Made by a program: the position numbers and the translations under genes. The notes under the pieces were generated by a model, which made no database searches, was not told the DNA's origin, and was given only the letters and a program-made list of their open reading frames with translations. From Streptomyces sulphureus DSM 40104 (GTDB lineage: Bacteria; Actinomycetota; Actinomycetes; Streptomycetales; Streptomycetaceae), in NCBI RefSeq assembly GCF_000381025.1, contig NZ_KB905815.1, positions 727,789 to 791,788 of the forward strand: a stretch of 64,000 bases of DNA. Reading direction: 5' to 3'. Positions 16,637-24,632 of this stretch are shown in pieces; positions within the stretch are counted from its first letter, which is position 1, and each line of letters begins with the position of its first letter.

Positions 16637-17518
16637 TCAGCTCCGGCGCCGCTCCTCGAAGCCGGCGAGGAAGGAAGCGGCCGCGTCCTCCGCGCCGTGC
16701 CCCAACTCCTCCGCGCGACGCAGCCGTTCGGCCCCCGCGGGCGCGAGGTCGAGGCGGACGCCGGCGCGCTCCGCCTCCTGCGCGATGAGCGTCGCGTCCT
16801 TGCGCGCGCCCGAGAGGGGGAAGCTCGCCGTGTAGTCGCCGTTGATGATGTGCGCCGCCTTGGTGCGGAGGTAGGGGGAGTCGAGGGGGCCGCCCTGCAC
16901 CGCGTCGAGGAAAGCGGAGGGGTCGACGCCGAGCCCCTCGGCGAGGGCGAGCGTCTCGGCCGTCCCGTTGATGAGCGTCAGCACCCAGTTGTTGAGGACG
17001 AGCTTGAGCCGGCTGGCGCTCCCCGGCTCGGTGTCGAGCCAGACCGTCCTGCTGCCGATGGCGTCGAGGACGGGTCCGGCCTTGTCGCGCGCCGCCGTCG
17101 AACCCGAGGCGAGGACGGTGAGTCGGCCCGCCTCGGCCGGAGCCTTGGTACCGAGCACCGGGCTGTCGAGGAACTCCAGGCCGTGCTCCCGCGCGAACGC
17201 GGCGAGCGGAGCCGTGCCCTCCGGGCCGACGGTGCTCGCCTGGAGCCAGGCGGTGCCCTCGCTCAGTCCGTCGAGCGCCTCGTGCATCGTGCGGAGCACG
17301 GAGGCGGAGTCGAAGAGCGACGTCAGCACGGTGTCGGCGCCGCGCACCGCGTCGGCGGGCTCCGAGCAGAAGACGGCGCCCTCCCCCGCGAGGGCCTCGG
17401 CCTTGGCCGGAGTGCGGTTCCAGACGCGGACGTGCAGCCCGGCGGCGAGGAGGTTGCGGGCCATGGCCGCGCCCATGGTGCCGGTTCCGAGTACGGCTGC
17501 CGATGTGGTCTCAGACAT
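16637..17518 (-). CDS. NAD(P)-dependent 3-hydroxyacid dehydrogenase family protein
   Basis: 293 residues. The N-terminal Rossmann motif AAVLGTGTMGAAMARNLLAAG fits the GxGxMGxxMAxNL signature of the 3-hydroxyisobutyrate dehydrogenase family. The substrate motif position has LDSPVLGTKAPAEAGRL in place of the usual DAPVSGG, and the catalytic Lys is in RLKLVLNNW. This combination is common in imine-reductase-like or glyoxylate-reductase-like members, so the substrate is not assigned. It is convergent with fabF and is followed in the divergent direction by the DUF3145 gene; no operon partner is evident. Confidence 0.85.
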   Translation of the reverse strand: MSETTSAAVLGTGTMGAAMARNLLAAGLHVRVWNRTPAKAEALAGEGAVFCSEPADAVRGADTVLTSLFDSASVLRTMHEALDGLSEGTAWLQASTVGPEGTAPLAAFAREHGLEFLDSPVLGTKAPAEAGRLTVLASGSTAARDKAGPVLDAIGSRTVWLDTEPGSASRLKLVLNNWVLTLINGTAETLALAEGLGVDPSAFLDAVQGGPLDSPYLRTKAAHIINGDYTASFPLSGARKDATLIAQEAERAGVRLDLAPAGAERLRRAEELGHGAEDAAASFLAGFEERRRS

Positions 17519-17588
17519 GGTTGAAACCCTAGCCCCGCACCGCGTACACGGGCGTGCGACGAGCCGCGGGCGCCCGGCGCCGCGCCGC

Positions 17589-18086
17589 TCAGACCACCTG
17601 GTGCAGCCACCTCACGGGAGCGCCCTCGCCCGCGTGCCGGAACGGTTCGAGCTCGTCGTCCCAGGGTTTGCCGAGGAGGCGGTCGATCTCCTTGCGCAGC
17701 TCGCTCTCGCCGTGCGCGGAGCGCGCGACCGCGGCGCGCAGGCGGTCCTCGGGGATGAGGATGTCGCCGTGCATGCCGGTGACGGCGTGGTAGATGCCGA
17801 GCTCCGGAGTGGAGCTGTACCGCTCGCCCTCGGCGGAGCGGCAGGGCTCGGCCGTGACCTCGAAGCGGAGAAGGTGCCAGCCGCGGAGCGCCGAGGCGAG
17901 CTTGGACGCGGTTCCCGGGTCTCCCTGCCAGGAGAGTTCGGAGCGCCAAGTGCCGGGCGAGGCGGGCTGTCTGATCCAGTCGAGACTGACGCGGGCACCG
18001 AGGACTCCGGCCACCGCCCACTCGACGTGCGGGCAGAGCGCGCGTGGCGCGGAATGCACGTACAGAACTCCACGTGTCGTCGTCAC
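17589..18086 (-). CDS. DUF3145 family protein
   Basis: 165 residues from the GTG at 18086, chosen because GGAGG lies five bases upstream and the family begins TTTRGVLYVHSAPRALCPHVEW. The domain covers the whole protein and includes GWHLLRFEVTAEP and YHAVTGMHGDILIPEDRLR. It is restricted to actinobacteria and habitually sits next to the fatty acid cluster. The function is unknown. The C-terminal basic and acidic helices (ELRKEIDRLLGKPWDDELE) suggest a soluble cytoplasmic protein. The upstream frame remains open for 28 more codons but without a ribosome site. Confidence 0.88.
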   Translation of the reverse strand: MTTTRGVLYVHSAPRALCPHVEWAVAGVLGARVSLDWIRQPASPGTWRSELSWQGDPGTASKLASALRGWHLLRFEVTAEPCRSAEGERYSSTPELGIYHAVTGMHGDILIPEDRLRAAVARSAHGESELRKEIDRLLGKPWDDELEPFRHAGEGAPVRWLHQVV

Positions 18087-18439
18087 CGGGACCTCCAGTG
18101 CGGTCCGAGGGTCGCCGTCCCCGGCGCCTCGCCTACCAACCCGGTCAAGCGCGGGTACGGCGCCTGACATTGTGTACCGACGGTCACCTCACCCAGCTCC
18201 CGCGGCCACGAACAGTAAACACTACGGCGGTCGATTCTCCTCGAATAGGACAGCATGTGGGGCCGCGTACGGCGGGCCTCCGGGGCGGACGCTGCGACAC
18301 CCGCCACCACCTGGGCAAAGTTACCTCGCCGCAGCCACCGCGCGGTGACGTACGGTCGGTTGTGCACCGGAGCGCCACACCTCGGACACCCGGCCGCCTC
18401 CGCGCGGCCGACAGAGCACAGCGCCGGGACGGGAGCCAG
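18087..18439. other. Divergent promoter region, no gene recognised
   Basis: 353 bases between the DUF3145 gene and the SGNH hydrolase gene. It contains a short AT-richer stretch (about 18200-18260, AACAGTAAACACTAC) suited to the divergent promoters. I see no RNA gene or small ORF with a convincing start. Confidence 0.4.
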
Positions 18440-19414
18440 ATGACGCACGACGACGGGGACGCACAGCGCCCACCAGGCGGGCGACGGCGGGGAGTTGGGG
18501 CCCGCGGGGTCGCCGTCGGCGCGTTCGCGGCGGTGCTCGCCGCGGGGCTGGCACTCGCCGCGGTCCACGGGGGCTCGGACTCCGGTGGCAGCAGCGCGGA
18601 GAACCCGCGCACGGATTCTTCCGCACGCCCCTCCGGTTCGCCGTCGCCCACGTCCGAAACGGAATGGAACCGCGCGCCCGAGTCGCTCGCCGCCGTCGGG
18701 GACTCCATCACCCGCGGGTTCGACGCCTGTTCGCTCCTGGCCGACTGCCCCTCCGCCTCCTGGGCGACCGGCACCGACCGCTCCGTCGACAGCCTCGCCT
18801 CCCGCCTCCTGGAGAGGCCGAAGGCGCACAGCTCCAACCACGCGGTGAGCGGCTCGCGGATGGCCGACCTGCCGCAGCAGATGCGCAGGGCCGCGACGCA
18901 CGACCCCGACCTCGTCACCGTCATGACCGGTGCCAACGACGCCTGCCGGCAGACGACGGCGCAGATGACGCCGGTCGCCGAGTTCCGCGAGTCCTTCCGG
19001 GAGGCCCTCCGCACGCTCCGCGCCGACCAGCCGAAGGCGCAGGTGTACGTCGCCAGCGTGCCCGACCTCCTGCGGCTCTGGGAGCAGGGGCGGGACAACC
19101 CGACGAGCGTGCGGGTGTGGGGGCTCGGCATCTGCCAGTCGATGCTCAAGGACCCGCAGTCCGACCGTCCCGTCGACGACGAGCGCCGCCAGGAGGTGCG
19201 CAAGCGGGTCGTGGCGTACAACGGCGCGCTCCGCGAGGTCTGCGCCGCCGACGCGCGGTGCAGGTACGACGAGGGCGCCGTCTTCGCCTTCCGCTTCAGC
19301 GCCGGCGAACTCAGCAGTTGGGACTGGTTCCACCCCAGCCGCCAGGGCCAGCAGCGCCTCGCCGACCTCGCGTACCGCCAGATCACGGCGGAAGAAGGCG
19401 CCGGTTCCGACTGA
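18440..19414 (+). CDS. Secreted SGNH/GDSL hydrolase
   Basis: 324 residues; GGGAG lies four bases before the ATG. A basic N-terminus (GGRRRGVGARGV) precedes a hydrophobic signal segment (AVGAFAAVLAAGLALAAV) and a Ser/Pro-rich linker to about residue 80. The SGNH blocks follow: AVGDSITRGF (nucleophile Ser), VSGSRMADL (Gly), TGANDAC (Asn) and WDWFHPSRQG (Asp and His). Such exported enzymes are lipases or esterases acting on lipids, acetylated sugars or cell-wall polymers. The spacing of cysteines (ACSLLADC, EVCAADARC) suggests disulfides outside the cell. It appears monocistronic. Confidence 0.9.
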   Translation: MTHDDGDAQRPPGGRRRGVGARGVAVGAFAAVLAAGLALAAVHGGSDSGGSSAENPRTDSSARPSGSPSPTSETEWNRAPESLAAVGDSITRGFDACSLLADCPSASWATGTDRSVDSLASRLLERPKAHSSNHAVSGSRMADLPQQMRRAATHDPDLVTVMTGANDACRQTTAQMTPVAEFRESFREALRTLRADQPKAQVYVASVPDLLRLWEQGRDNPTSVRVWGLGICQSMLKDPQSDRPVDDERRQEVRKRVVAYNGALREVCAADARCRYDEGAVFAFRFSAGELSSWDWFHPSRQGQQRLADLAYRQITAEEGAGSD

Positions 19415-19543
19415 CCCCGTCATCTTCGCACCCGCCCCTTCACCGGACGGAGTGACGTCCAGTACCGCTGCCGAGCAGCGAACTTCCCCTGTGCACAAGG
19501 GAGTTCGTCGGCGCCCTGGCATCTGTTTCCGGCGGCCCACCCA

Positions 19544-19572
19544 TTGACGCTGGTGCCGGGCGTCCTTAAATT
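19544..19572 (+). promoter_or_regulatory. Candidate promoter of the dehydratase operon
   Basis: TTGACG at 19544-19549, then 17 bases, then TAAATT at 19567-19572. The expected transcription start falls just before the conserved 15-mer at 19593, a position where a bound repressor would block elongation or initiation. Confidence 0.45.
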
Positions 19573-19592
19573 CACTTCCGTATTTCGAACGG

Positions 19593-19607
19593 CGATCGAT
19601 ATACCGA
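19593..19607. promoter_or_regulatory. Candidate IclR operator ahead of the sugar-acid operon
   Basis: CGATCGATATACCGA occurs here and, base for base, at 26339-26353 upstream of the iclR-lactonase pair. A 15-base exact match in AT-richer sequence within two promoter regions of functionally related genes is unlikely by chance. Here the flanks read TTCGAACGG and ACACC. Confidence 0.6.
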
Positions 19608-19710
19608 ACACCTCGTACGAGAGCCACGCCGGCTCCCCGCCGGACGGCAGGCACCGCCTGGCGCCCGGACGCCCAAGGCACCGCCAGGCACTGACCGAAG
19701 GGGCAAAACC

Positions 19711-20862
19711 GTGCGCATCACCGGCCTCAGCACCCACGTCGTCGGCACCCCGTGGCGCAACCTGACCTACGTCGTCGTCCACACCGACGAGGGCCTCACC
19801 GGCGTCGGCGAGACGCGCATGCTCGGGCACACCGACGCGCTCGTCGGCTACCTGCGGGAGGCCGAGGCCAACCACGTCGTCGGCTCCGACCCGTTCGCCG
19901 TCGCCGACCTCGTGCAGCGGATGAAGTACGGGGACTTCGGACGGGCCGGGGAGATCGTGATGTCCGGCATCGCCTGTGTGGAGATGGCGTGTTGGGACAT
20001 CAAGGGCAAGGCGCTCGGCGTCCCCGTCTGGCAGTTGCTCGGCGGGCAGGTGCGCGAGCGCGTCAAGGCGTACGCCAACGGCTGGTACACCACCGAGCGC
20101 ACCCCCGAGGCGTACCACGAGGCCGCACGCGGCGTCGTCGAGGCCGGCTACCGCGCCCTGAAGATCGACCCGTTCGGAAACGGCAGGCTGGAGCTGGACA
20201 CCGAGGCGACGCGGTACGCCGTCTCGCTCATCGAGGCCGTCCGCGACGCGATCGGCCCGGACACCGAGCTGATGCTGGAGATGCACGGAAGGTTCAGCCC
20301 CGCGACCGCCGTGCGCCTCGCCCGTGAGCTGGCGCCGTTCCGGCCGGCCTGGCTGGAGGAGCCGGTGCCGCCGGAGAACCTGAAGGCGCTCGCGAAGGTC
20401 GCCGAGAAGGTGGACCAGCCGATCGCCACCGGCGAGCGGATACACGACCGGATCGAGTTCCGCGAGCTCTTCGAGTCCCAGGCCGCCGACATCGTCCAGC
20501 CCGACGTCGGCCACCTCGGCGGCATCCTGGAGACGCGCCACCTCGCCGCCACCGCCGACACGCACCACATGCTCCTCGCACCGCACAACGTCGGCGGCTC
20601 CGTACTCACCGCCGCCTCCCTCCAGCTCGGCTTCTCCACCCCCAACTTCAAGGTGCTGGAGCACTTCAACGACTTCGCGGACGCCGAGATCAAACATGTC
20701 GTCAAGGGCGCCCCCGAGGTCGTCGACGGGTACTTCGCGCTTCCCGAGTCCCCCGGCCTCGGCGTCGAGCTCGACACCGAGGCGGCGGCCGAACTCCCGC
20801 AGCAGCGCGCGCACTTCGACCTCTGGGCCGAGGGCTGGGAGCGCCGCGCGCCGAAGAGCTGA
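19711..20862 (+). CDS. Mandelate racemase / muconate lactonising enzyme family dehydratase
   Basis: 383 residues from a GTG start. It belongs to the enolase superfamily: an N-terminal capping domain, then a TIM barrel. Metal ligands and acid/base residues are suggested by LKIDPFGNG (KxD-type base), ELMLEMHGRFS (first acidic ligand), PAWLEEPVPPENL (second), GERIHDRIEF and DIVQPDVGHLGG (third). The pattern EEPVPPEN and the His-containing barrel end resemble sugar-acid dehydratases (galactonate/gluconate type), which turn aldonic acids into 2-keto-3-deoxy acids. First gene of an operon with an alcohol dehydrogenase and a U32-like protein. A candidate IclR site lies 100 bases upstream. The exact substrate cannot be read. 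Confidence 0.85.
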   Translation: MRITGLSTHVVGTPWRNLTYVVVHTDEGLTGVGETRMLGHTDALVGYLREAEANHVVGSDPFAVADLVQRMKYGDFGRAGEIVMSGIACVEMACWDIKGKALGVPVWQLLGGQVRERVKAYANGWYTTERTPEAYHEAARGVVEAGYRALKIDPFGNGRLELDTEATRYAVSLIEAVRDAIGPDTELMLEMHGRFSPATAVRLARELAPFRPAWLEEPVPPENLKALAKVAEKVDQPIATGERIHDRIEFRELFESQAADIVQPDVGHLGGILETRHLAATADTHHMLLAPHNVGGSVLTAASLQLGFSTPNFKVLEHFNDFADAEIKHVVKGAPEVVDGYFALPESPGLGVELDTEAAAELPQQRAHFDLWAEGWERRAPKS

Positions 20863-20894
20863 GCCGTGCCCCACCGGCCGCAGAAGGAGACACC

Positions 20895-21926
20895 TTGAGC
20901 CAAGGCACCGCCCGTCGGGTACGCGCCGTCGTCGTCGACGCACCCGGCGCCCACCGTGTCGTCAGCGGCCCGCCGCCGCCACCCGGCCCCGGCGAGGTGC
21001 GCGTAGCGGTGCACGCCGCGGGGGTGTGCGCCAGCGACCGCGAGGTCTGGCAGGGCACCCGCGCCGAAGGGTACGTCCGCTATCCGGTGGTCCCGGGGCA
21101 CGAGTGGGCCGGGACGGTGGAGGCCGTCGGCGAAGGCGTAGACCCCGCGCTGCTCCAACGCCGCACCGTTGCCGAGGGGTTCCGCGCCTGCCGAAGGTGC
21201 ACCCGGTGCCGCGAGGGCGCGACCAGCCTGTGCGCGGGCGGCTACGACGAGACGGGGTTCACCCGCCCCGGCGGCTTCGCCGACACCCTCGTCGTCCCCG
21301 CCGACCTGCTCCACCTCCTCCCCGACGACGCCGATCTGCGCGCGGCCGCGCTCCTCGAGCCGGCAGCCGTCGCCGCCGCGGCCGTCCTCGCGGGCGCACC
21401 GCAGCCCGGAGAGCGGATAGCGGTGCTCGGCGCGGGCACACTGGGGCAGTTGGCCGTCCGGCTCCTCGCCGCCTCCTCCCCCGCCGAGCTCCTCGCCGTC
21501 GACCCGCGCCCCGCAGCGAGGGAGCGCGCGCGCTCCATGGGCGCGACCGTCGAGTGCGCCGACTCCCCCACCGACGAACCCGGTTGGGACCTGGTCGTGG
21601 AGGCGGCGGGAGCGCGCTCCACCGCGAGGGACGCGTGCCTGCTCGCACGGCGCGGCGGCCGCGTCGTCCTCACGGGGATGTTCGCCGACGGCGCCGAGGG
21701 CATCGACCCCGTCCACCTCTCGGTGAGCCAGCTCACCGTCCGCTCGGTCTTCGGCGCCTCTTCGGCGGCGTGGAGCCACGCCGTACGCGCCTTCTCCACG
21801 GGGGTTCTGCCGCCGCCGGCGGTCGCCTCCCTGATCACGCACGAGCTGCCGTTCACCGAGTTCCCCGCGGCGATGGCGCTCGTCGGGGAGGGCGGCACCG
21901 GCAAGGTGCTGCTCAGACCCGACTGA
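20895..21926 (+). CDS. Zinc-dependent alcohol dehydrogenase (MDR family)
   Basis: 343 residues from a TTG start with AAGGAGA four bases upstream, 33 bases after the dehydratase stop. The catalytic zinc region is CASDREVWQG and VPGHEWAGTVEAVG; the structural zinc site appears as CRRCTRCREGATSLC. The NAD-binding motif is AVLGAGTLGQLAVRLL. The first zinc ligand position is Cys in VCASDRE, as in sorbitol and threonine dehydrogenases. In this operon it probably oxidises a sugar, a sugar acid or a keto-deoxy intermediate. The enzyme is of normal length. Confidence 0.88.
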   Translation: MSQGTARRVRAVVVDAPGAHRVVSGPPPPPGPGEVRVAVHAAGVCASDREVWQGTRAEGYVRYPVVPGHEWAGTVEAVGEGVDPALLQRRTVAEGFRACRRCTRCREGATSLCAGGYDETGFTRPGGFADTLVVPADLLHLLPDDADLRAAALLEPAAVAAAAVLAGAPQPGERIAVLGAGTLGQLAVRLLAASSPAELLAVDPRPAARERARSMGATVECADSPTDEPGWDLVVEAAGARSTARDACLLARRGGRVVLTGMFADGAEGIDPVHLSVSQLTVRSVFGASSAAWSHAVRAFSTGVLPPPAVASLITHELPFTEFPAAMALVGEGGTGKVLLRPD

Positions 21927-21970
21927 CAGGACCCTCCCCCGGAACAGTCCCTTCCAACACCTGGAGCACC

Positions 21971-22960
21971 GTGCGTACTTCACCGGGTACCGCTTCCGCG
22001 CCCGCCGCACCCCCGCGCACCCCTGCGGGTGCCGCGCTCGCCTCGCTCGGCGTCCCCGTCCCCACCCCGTCGCCCGAGGACACGTCGCGGCACGCCTTCC
22101 CCGACGGCGGGCGCTGGCGCACCGAGGTGCCCTCCGTCGAGGGGCCCGAGGCGCTGGAGACGGTGGTGCGCGAGGCGGAGCGCCTCGACGTGCCGCTGCA
22201 CCGCATCAGCCAGGGCAGCGGGGTGTGGATGCTCACCGACGCGGAGATCTCCGAGATGGTCTCGGTCTGCGCCGAACGCCGCATCGAGCTCTGCCTCTTC
22301 ACAGGACCGCGCGGCACCTGGGACACCGGTGCGTCCACGCGCACCGACTCCGGCGGAGCCGGCCTCCGCGCCCGCGGGCAGGACGCGGTCGCCGGCTGCG
22401 TCGAGGACGCGCTGCGCGCCGCCGAGCTCGGCGTGCGGTGCCTGCTCGTCGCCGACGAAGGGGTGCTCTGGCTGCTCCACCGGCTGCGCGCGGCAGGGCG
22501 GTTGCCCGCGGAGACGACGCTGAAAGTCTCCGCGCTCATCGGCCCCGTCAACCCGGCGTCCTACGCGGTCTACGAGCGCCTCGGCGCCGACTCGCTCAAC
22601 GTCCCCTCCGACCTGACGCTCCAACACCTGACGGAGATACGCCGGTCGAGTCCCGCCCCGCTCGACCTCTATCTGGAGGCCCCCGACGACCTCGGCGGCT
22701 ACGTCCGCATGTACGAGGCCGCCGAGCTGATCCGCCGCGCAGCACCGCTCTACCTCAAGTTCGGCCTCAGCAAGGCCCCCGGCATCTACCCCTACGGCGC
22801 CCACCTGCGCGAGACCACCCTCGCCACTGCCCGCGAGCGCGTACGCCGCGGCCGTCTCGCACTGGACCTCCTGGAGCGGCTCGGCGCGGCGGACGGGATG
22901 TCGCCGCTCGGCTCCCGTCTCCCCGGCGAGCTGTCCCGCTTCCCGGTGCCGGAAGGCTGA
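21971..22960 (+). CDS. U32-peptidase-like TIM-barrel protein
   Basis: 329 residues from the GTG at 21971 (CTGGAG just upstream). The N-terminal 45 residues are Ala/Pro-rich and probably disordered. The rest resembles the peptidase U32 superfamily barrel: RISQGSGVWMLTDAEI, LFTGPRGTWDTGA, KVSALIGPVNPASYAVYERLGADSLNVPSDL and DLYLEAPDDLGGYVRMYEAAELI. The Cys cluster of classical U32 proteases (YhbU/RlhA types) is not seen, so proteolysis is not supported; a lyase or isomerase acting on the sugar-acid breakdown product is an alternative. It is the last gene of the operon and ends at a strong terminator. Confidence 0.65.
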   Translation: MRTSPGTASAPAAPPRTPAGAALASLGVPVPTPSPEDTSRHAFPDGGRWRTEVPSVEGPEALETVVREAERLDVPLHRISQGSGVWMLTDAEISEMVSVCAERRIELCLFTGPRGTWDTGASTRTDSGGAGLRARGQDAVAGCVEDALRAAELGVRCLLVADEGVLWLLHRLRAAGRLPAETTLKVSALIGPVNPASYAVYERLGADSLNVPSDLTLQHLTEIRRSSPAPLDLYLEAPDDLGGYVRMYEAAELIRRAAPLYLKFGLSKAPGIYPYGAHLRETTLATARERVRRGRLALDLLERLGAADGMSPLGSRLPGELSRFPVPEG

Positions 22961-22963
22961 GCC

Positions 22964-22990
22964 TGCGGGGCCCCGAGGCGGGGCCCCGCA
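22964..22990. terminator. Bidirectional terminator after the sugar-acid operon
   Basis: Perfect 11-bp stem TGCGGGGCCCC / GGGGCCCCGCA with a GAGGC loop, four bases after the U32-like stop and 15 bases from the convergent reductase stop. Confidence 0.85.
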
Positions 22991-23005
22991 TCCGACGAGC
23001 CCGGC

Positions 23006-24034
23006 TCAGCGCGCGAGGCGGACGACCATCTTCCCGGTGTTTTCGCCGCGCAGCATGCCGAGGAAGGCGTCGACGCCGTTCTCGATGCCGTCCACGAAGG
23101 TCTCGTCGTAGACGAGTTCGCCGGACCGAATCCAGGCCGGCACCTCGTCGAGGAACCGGGGCCTGAGCGCCTCGTGGTCCTGGACGAGCATGCCCTGGAG
23201 GCGGATGCGCTTCTTGATGAGCTGGGCGAGGTTGCGCGGCGCCGGCTGCGCCTCGGTCGCGTTGTACTGCGAGATCATGCCGCAGATCGCCGCACGCCCG
23301 TGGACGTTGAAGGAGCGCAGCGCCGCCTCCAGATGGTCGCCACCCACGTTGTCGAAGTAGACGTCGATCCCGTCGGGCGCCGCCGCCTTCAACTGCTCGG
23401 CAACCGGCGCCGACTTGTAGTTGAACGCCTCGGTGAAGCCGTACCGCCCGGTGAGCTTGGCGACCTTCTCGTCGCTCCCCGCACTGCCGATCACCCGCGA
23501 GGCGCCCTTGATCCTGGCGATCTGCCCCACGATGCTGCCGACCGCGCCCGCGGCCCCCGAGACGAAGACCGCGTCGCCCGGCTGGAAGGAGGCGACCTCC
23601 AACAGTCCTGCGTAGGCGGTGAGTCCGGGCATCCCCAGCACTCCGAGGTAGGCGGTGAGCGGCGCAGCGTCCGCCGAGATCTTCCCCGCGCGCTCGGCGG
23701 GCAGGGTGGCGTACTCGCGCCAACCGAGACCGTGCACCACGTGGTCGCCGGGTGCGTACCCCTCGGCGCGGGAGGCGAGGACCTCTCCGACGGCGCCGCC
23801 GTCCATGGGCCGGTCGAGCTGGAAGGGCGGGGCGTAGGACTTCACGTCGTCCATCCGGCCACGCATGTACGGGTCGACGGAGAACGCGAGGTTCCGTACG
23901 AGGACCTGCCCCTCCTCGGGCTCGGCGACGGGCTCCTCGCGCAGCGCGAAGTCGTCCGGTTCGGGCCAGCCCCTGGGTCGCGCGGTCAACTGCCAGTTGC
24001 GACCTGTCGCCGGGATCGTCTCGGACGACGCCAT
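23006..24034 (-). CDS. NADP-dependent MDR oxidoreductase (curcumin/leukotriene reductase type)
   Basis: 342 residues from the ATG at 24034. It is the zinc-free MDR subgroup of leukotriene B4 12-hydroxydehydrogenase and CurA: SVDPYMRGRM near the N-terminus, the NADP loop SGAAGAVGSIVGQIARIKG, and DVYFDNVGGDHLEAAL with GMISQYN. Such enzymes reduce the double bond of alpha,beta-unsaturated ketones and aldehydes. No zinc-ligand cysteines are present. The divergent marR gene 104 bases away, with two inverted repeats between, suggests MarR-controlled detoxification. Confidence 0.9.
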   Translation of the reverse strand: MASSETIPATGRNWQLTARPRGWPEPDDFALREEPVAEPEEGQVLVRNLAFSVDPYMRGRMDDVKSYAPPFQLDRPMDGGAVGEVLASRAEGYAPGDHVVHGLGWREYATLPAERAGKISADAAPLTAYLGVLGMPGLTAYAGLLEVASFQPGDAVFVSGAAGAVGSIVGQIARIKGASRVIGSAGSDEKVAKLTGRYGFTEAFNYKSAPVAEQLKAAAPDGIDVYFDNVGGDHLEAALRSFNVHGRAAICGMISQYNATEAQPAPRNLAQLIKKRIRLQGMLVQDHEALRPRFLDEVPAWIRSGELVYDETFVDGIENGVDAFLGMLRGENTGKMVVRLAR

Positions 24035-24065
24035 GGGGGAACACCTCCGCAAGCGGTTACTTCAG

Positions 24066-24111
24066 AACGTGAAGCAACAATGCGTGGAAGAATTTCACGT
24101 TGTCAAACAAC
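24066..24111. promoter_or_regulatory. Inverted repeats in the divergent marR/reductase promoter region
   Basis: AACGTGAA (24066-24073) and its exact reverse complement TTCACGTT (24094-24101) have centres 28 bases apart. An overlapping GTTGT-CAA-ACAAC palindrome lies at 24099-24111. Both fall in an AT-rich island between the divergent starts and are good candidates for a MarR operator that controls both genes. Confidence 0.55.
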
Positions 24112-24137
24112 TTGTGCTGCTGGCTACCCTGTACGGC

Positions 24138-24602
24138 ATGGCAGTCCCCCATCCCGCACCGGCCTCGCGGCCCGCGCCCCTCGACGAGCTGAGTCTGGAG
24201 GTCGTCGAACTCGTCGGCGCCGTCGTCGCGCGCTACCACGAGGAGTACGAACGGGCCGCCGCCGAGCACGCGTTGACCGGCGCGCAGGCGCGGCTGCTGG
24301 CCCTGCTCGCACGCGGGCCGATGCCGATGCGGCGGATCGCCGAGCATCTCAAGTGCGAGCCGTCGAACGTCACGGGCATAGTCGACCGGCTGGAGAGCCG
24401 CGGCCTCGTCGAGCGCCGCGCGGACCCCGGCGACCGCCGGGTCAAGATCGCCTTCGCCACCGAGCAGGGCGAAGCGACGGCGCAGAGCCTCCGCGGCGGC
24501 CTGGAGTTCGCCCGCGAGCCCCTCGCGGAACTCGCCCCCGAGGAGCGCACCCACCTCCGCGACCTGCTGCGCCGCATACTCGGCGCCGGAGCGGTCGAAT
24601 GA
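24138..24602 (+). CDS. MarR family transcriptional regulator
   Basis: 154 residues. The winged-helix core is clear: ALTGAQARLLALLARGPMPMRRIAEHLKCEPSNVTGIVDRLESRGLVERR, with the wing DPGDRRVKIAFATEQGE. No Cys of the OhrR type is present in the sensing position; the single Cys (LKCEPS) lies in the recognition region and might still be redox active. It most likely represses the divergent MDR reductase gene and itself through the repeats at 24066-24111, responding to a phenolic or enone compound. Confidence 0.88.
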   Translation: MAVPHPAPASRPAPLDELSLEVVELVGAVVARYHEEYERAAAEHALTGAQARLLALLARGPMPMRRIAEHLKCEPSNVTGIVDRLESRGLVERRADPGDRRVKIAFATEQGEATAQSLRGGLEFAREPLAELAPEERTHLRDLLRRILGAGAVE

Positions 24603-24632
24603 GCATCCGACCCGCGCCGCACACAGGGCGGT

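Noticed and set aside
18083..19681. Open frame of over 500 codons on the minus strand opposite the SGNH hydrolase
   Set aside because: It is Arg/Gly/Val-rich in the way of shadow frames, and the plus-strand gene has a signal peptide, catalytic motifs and a good ribosome site.
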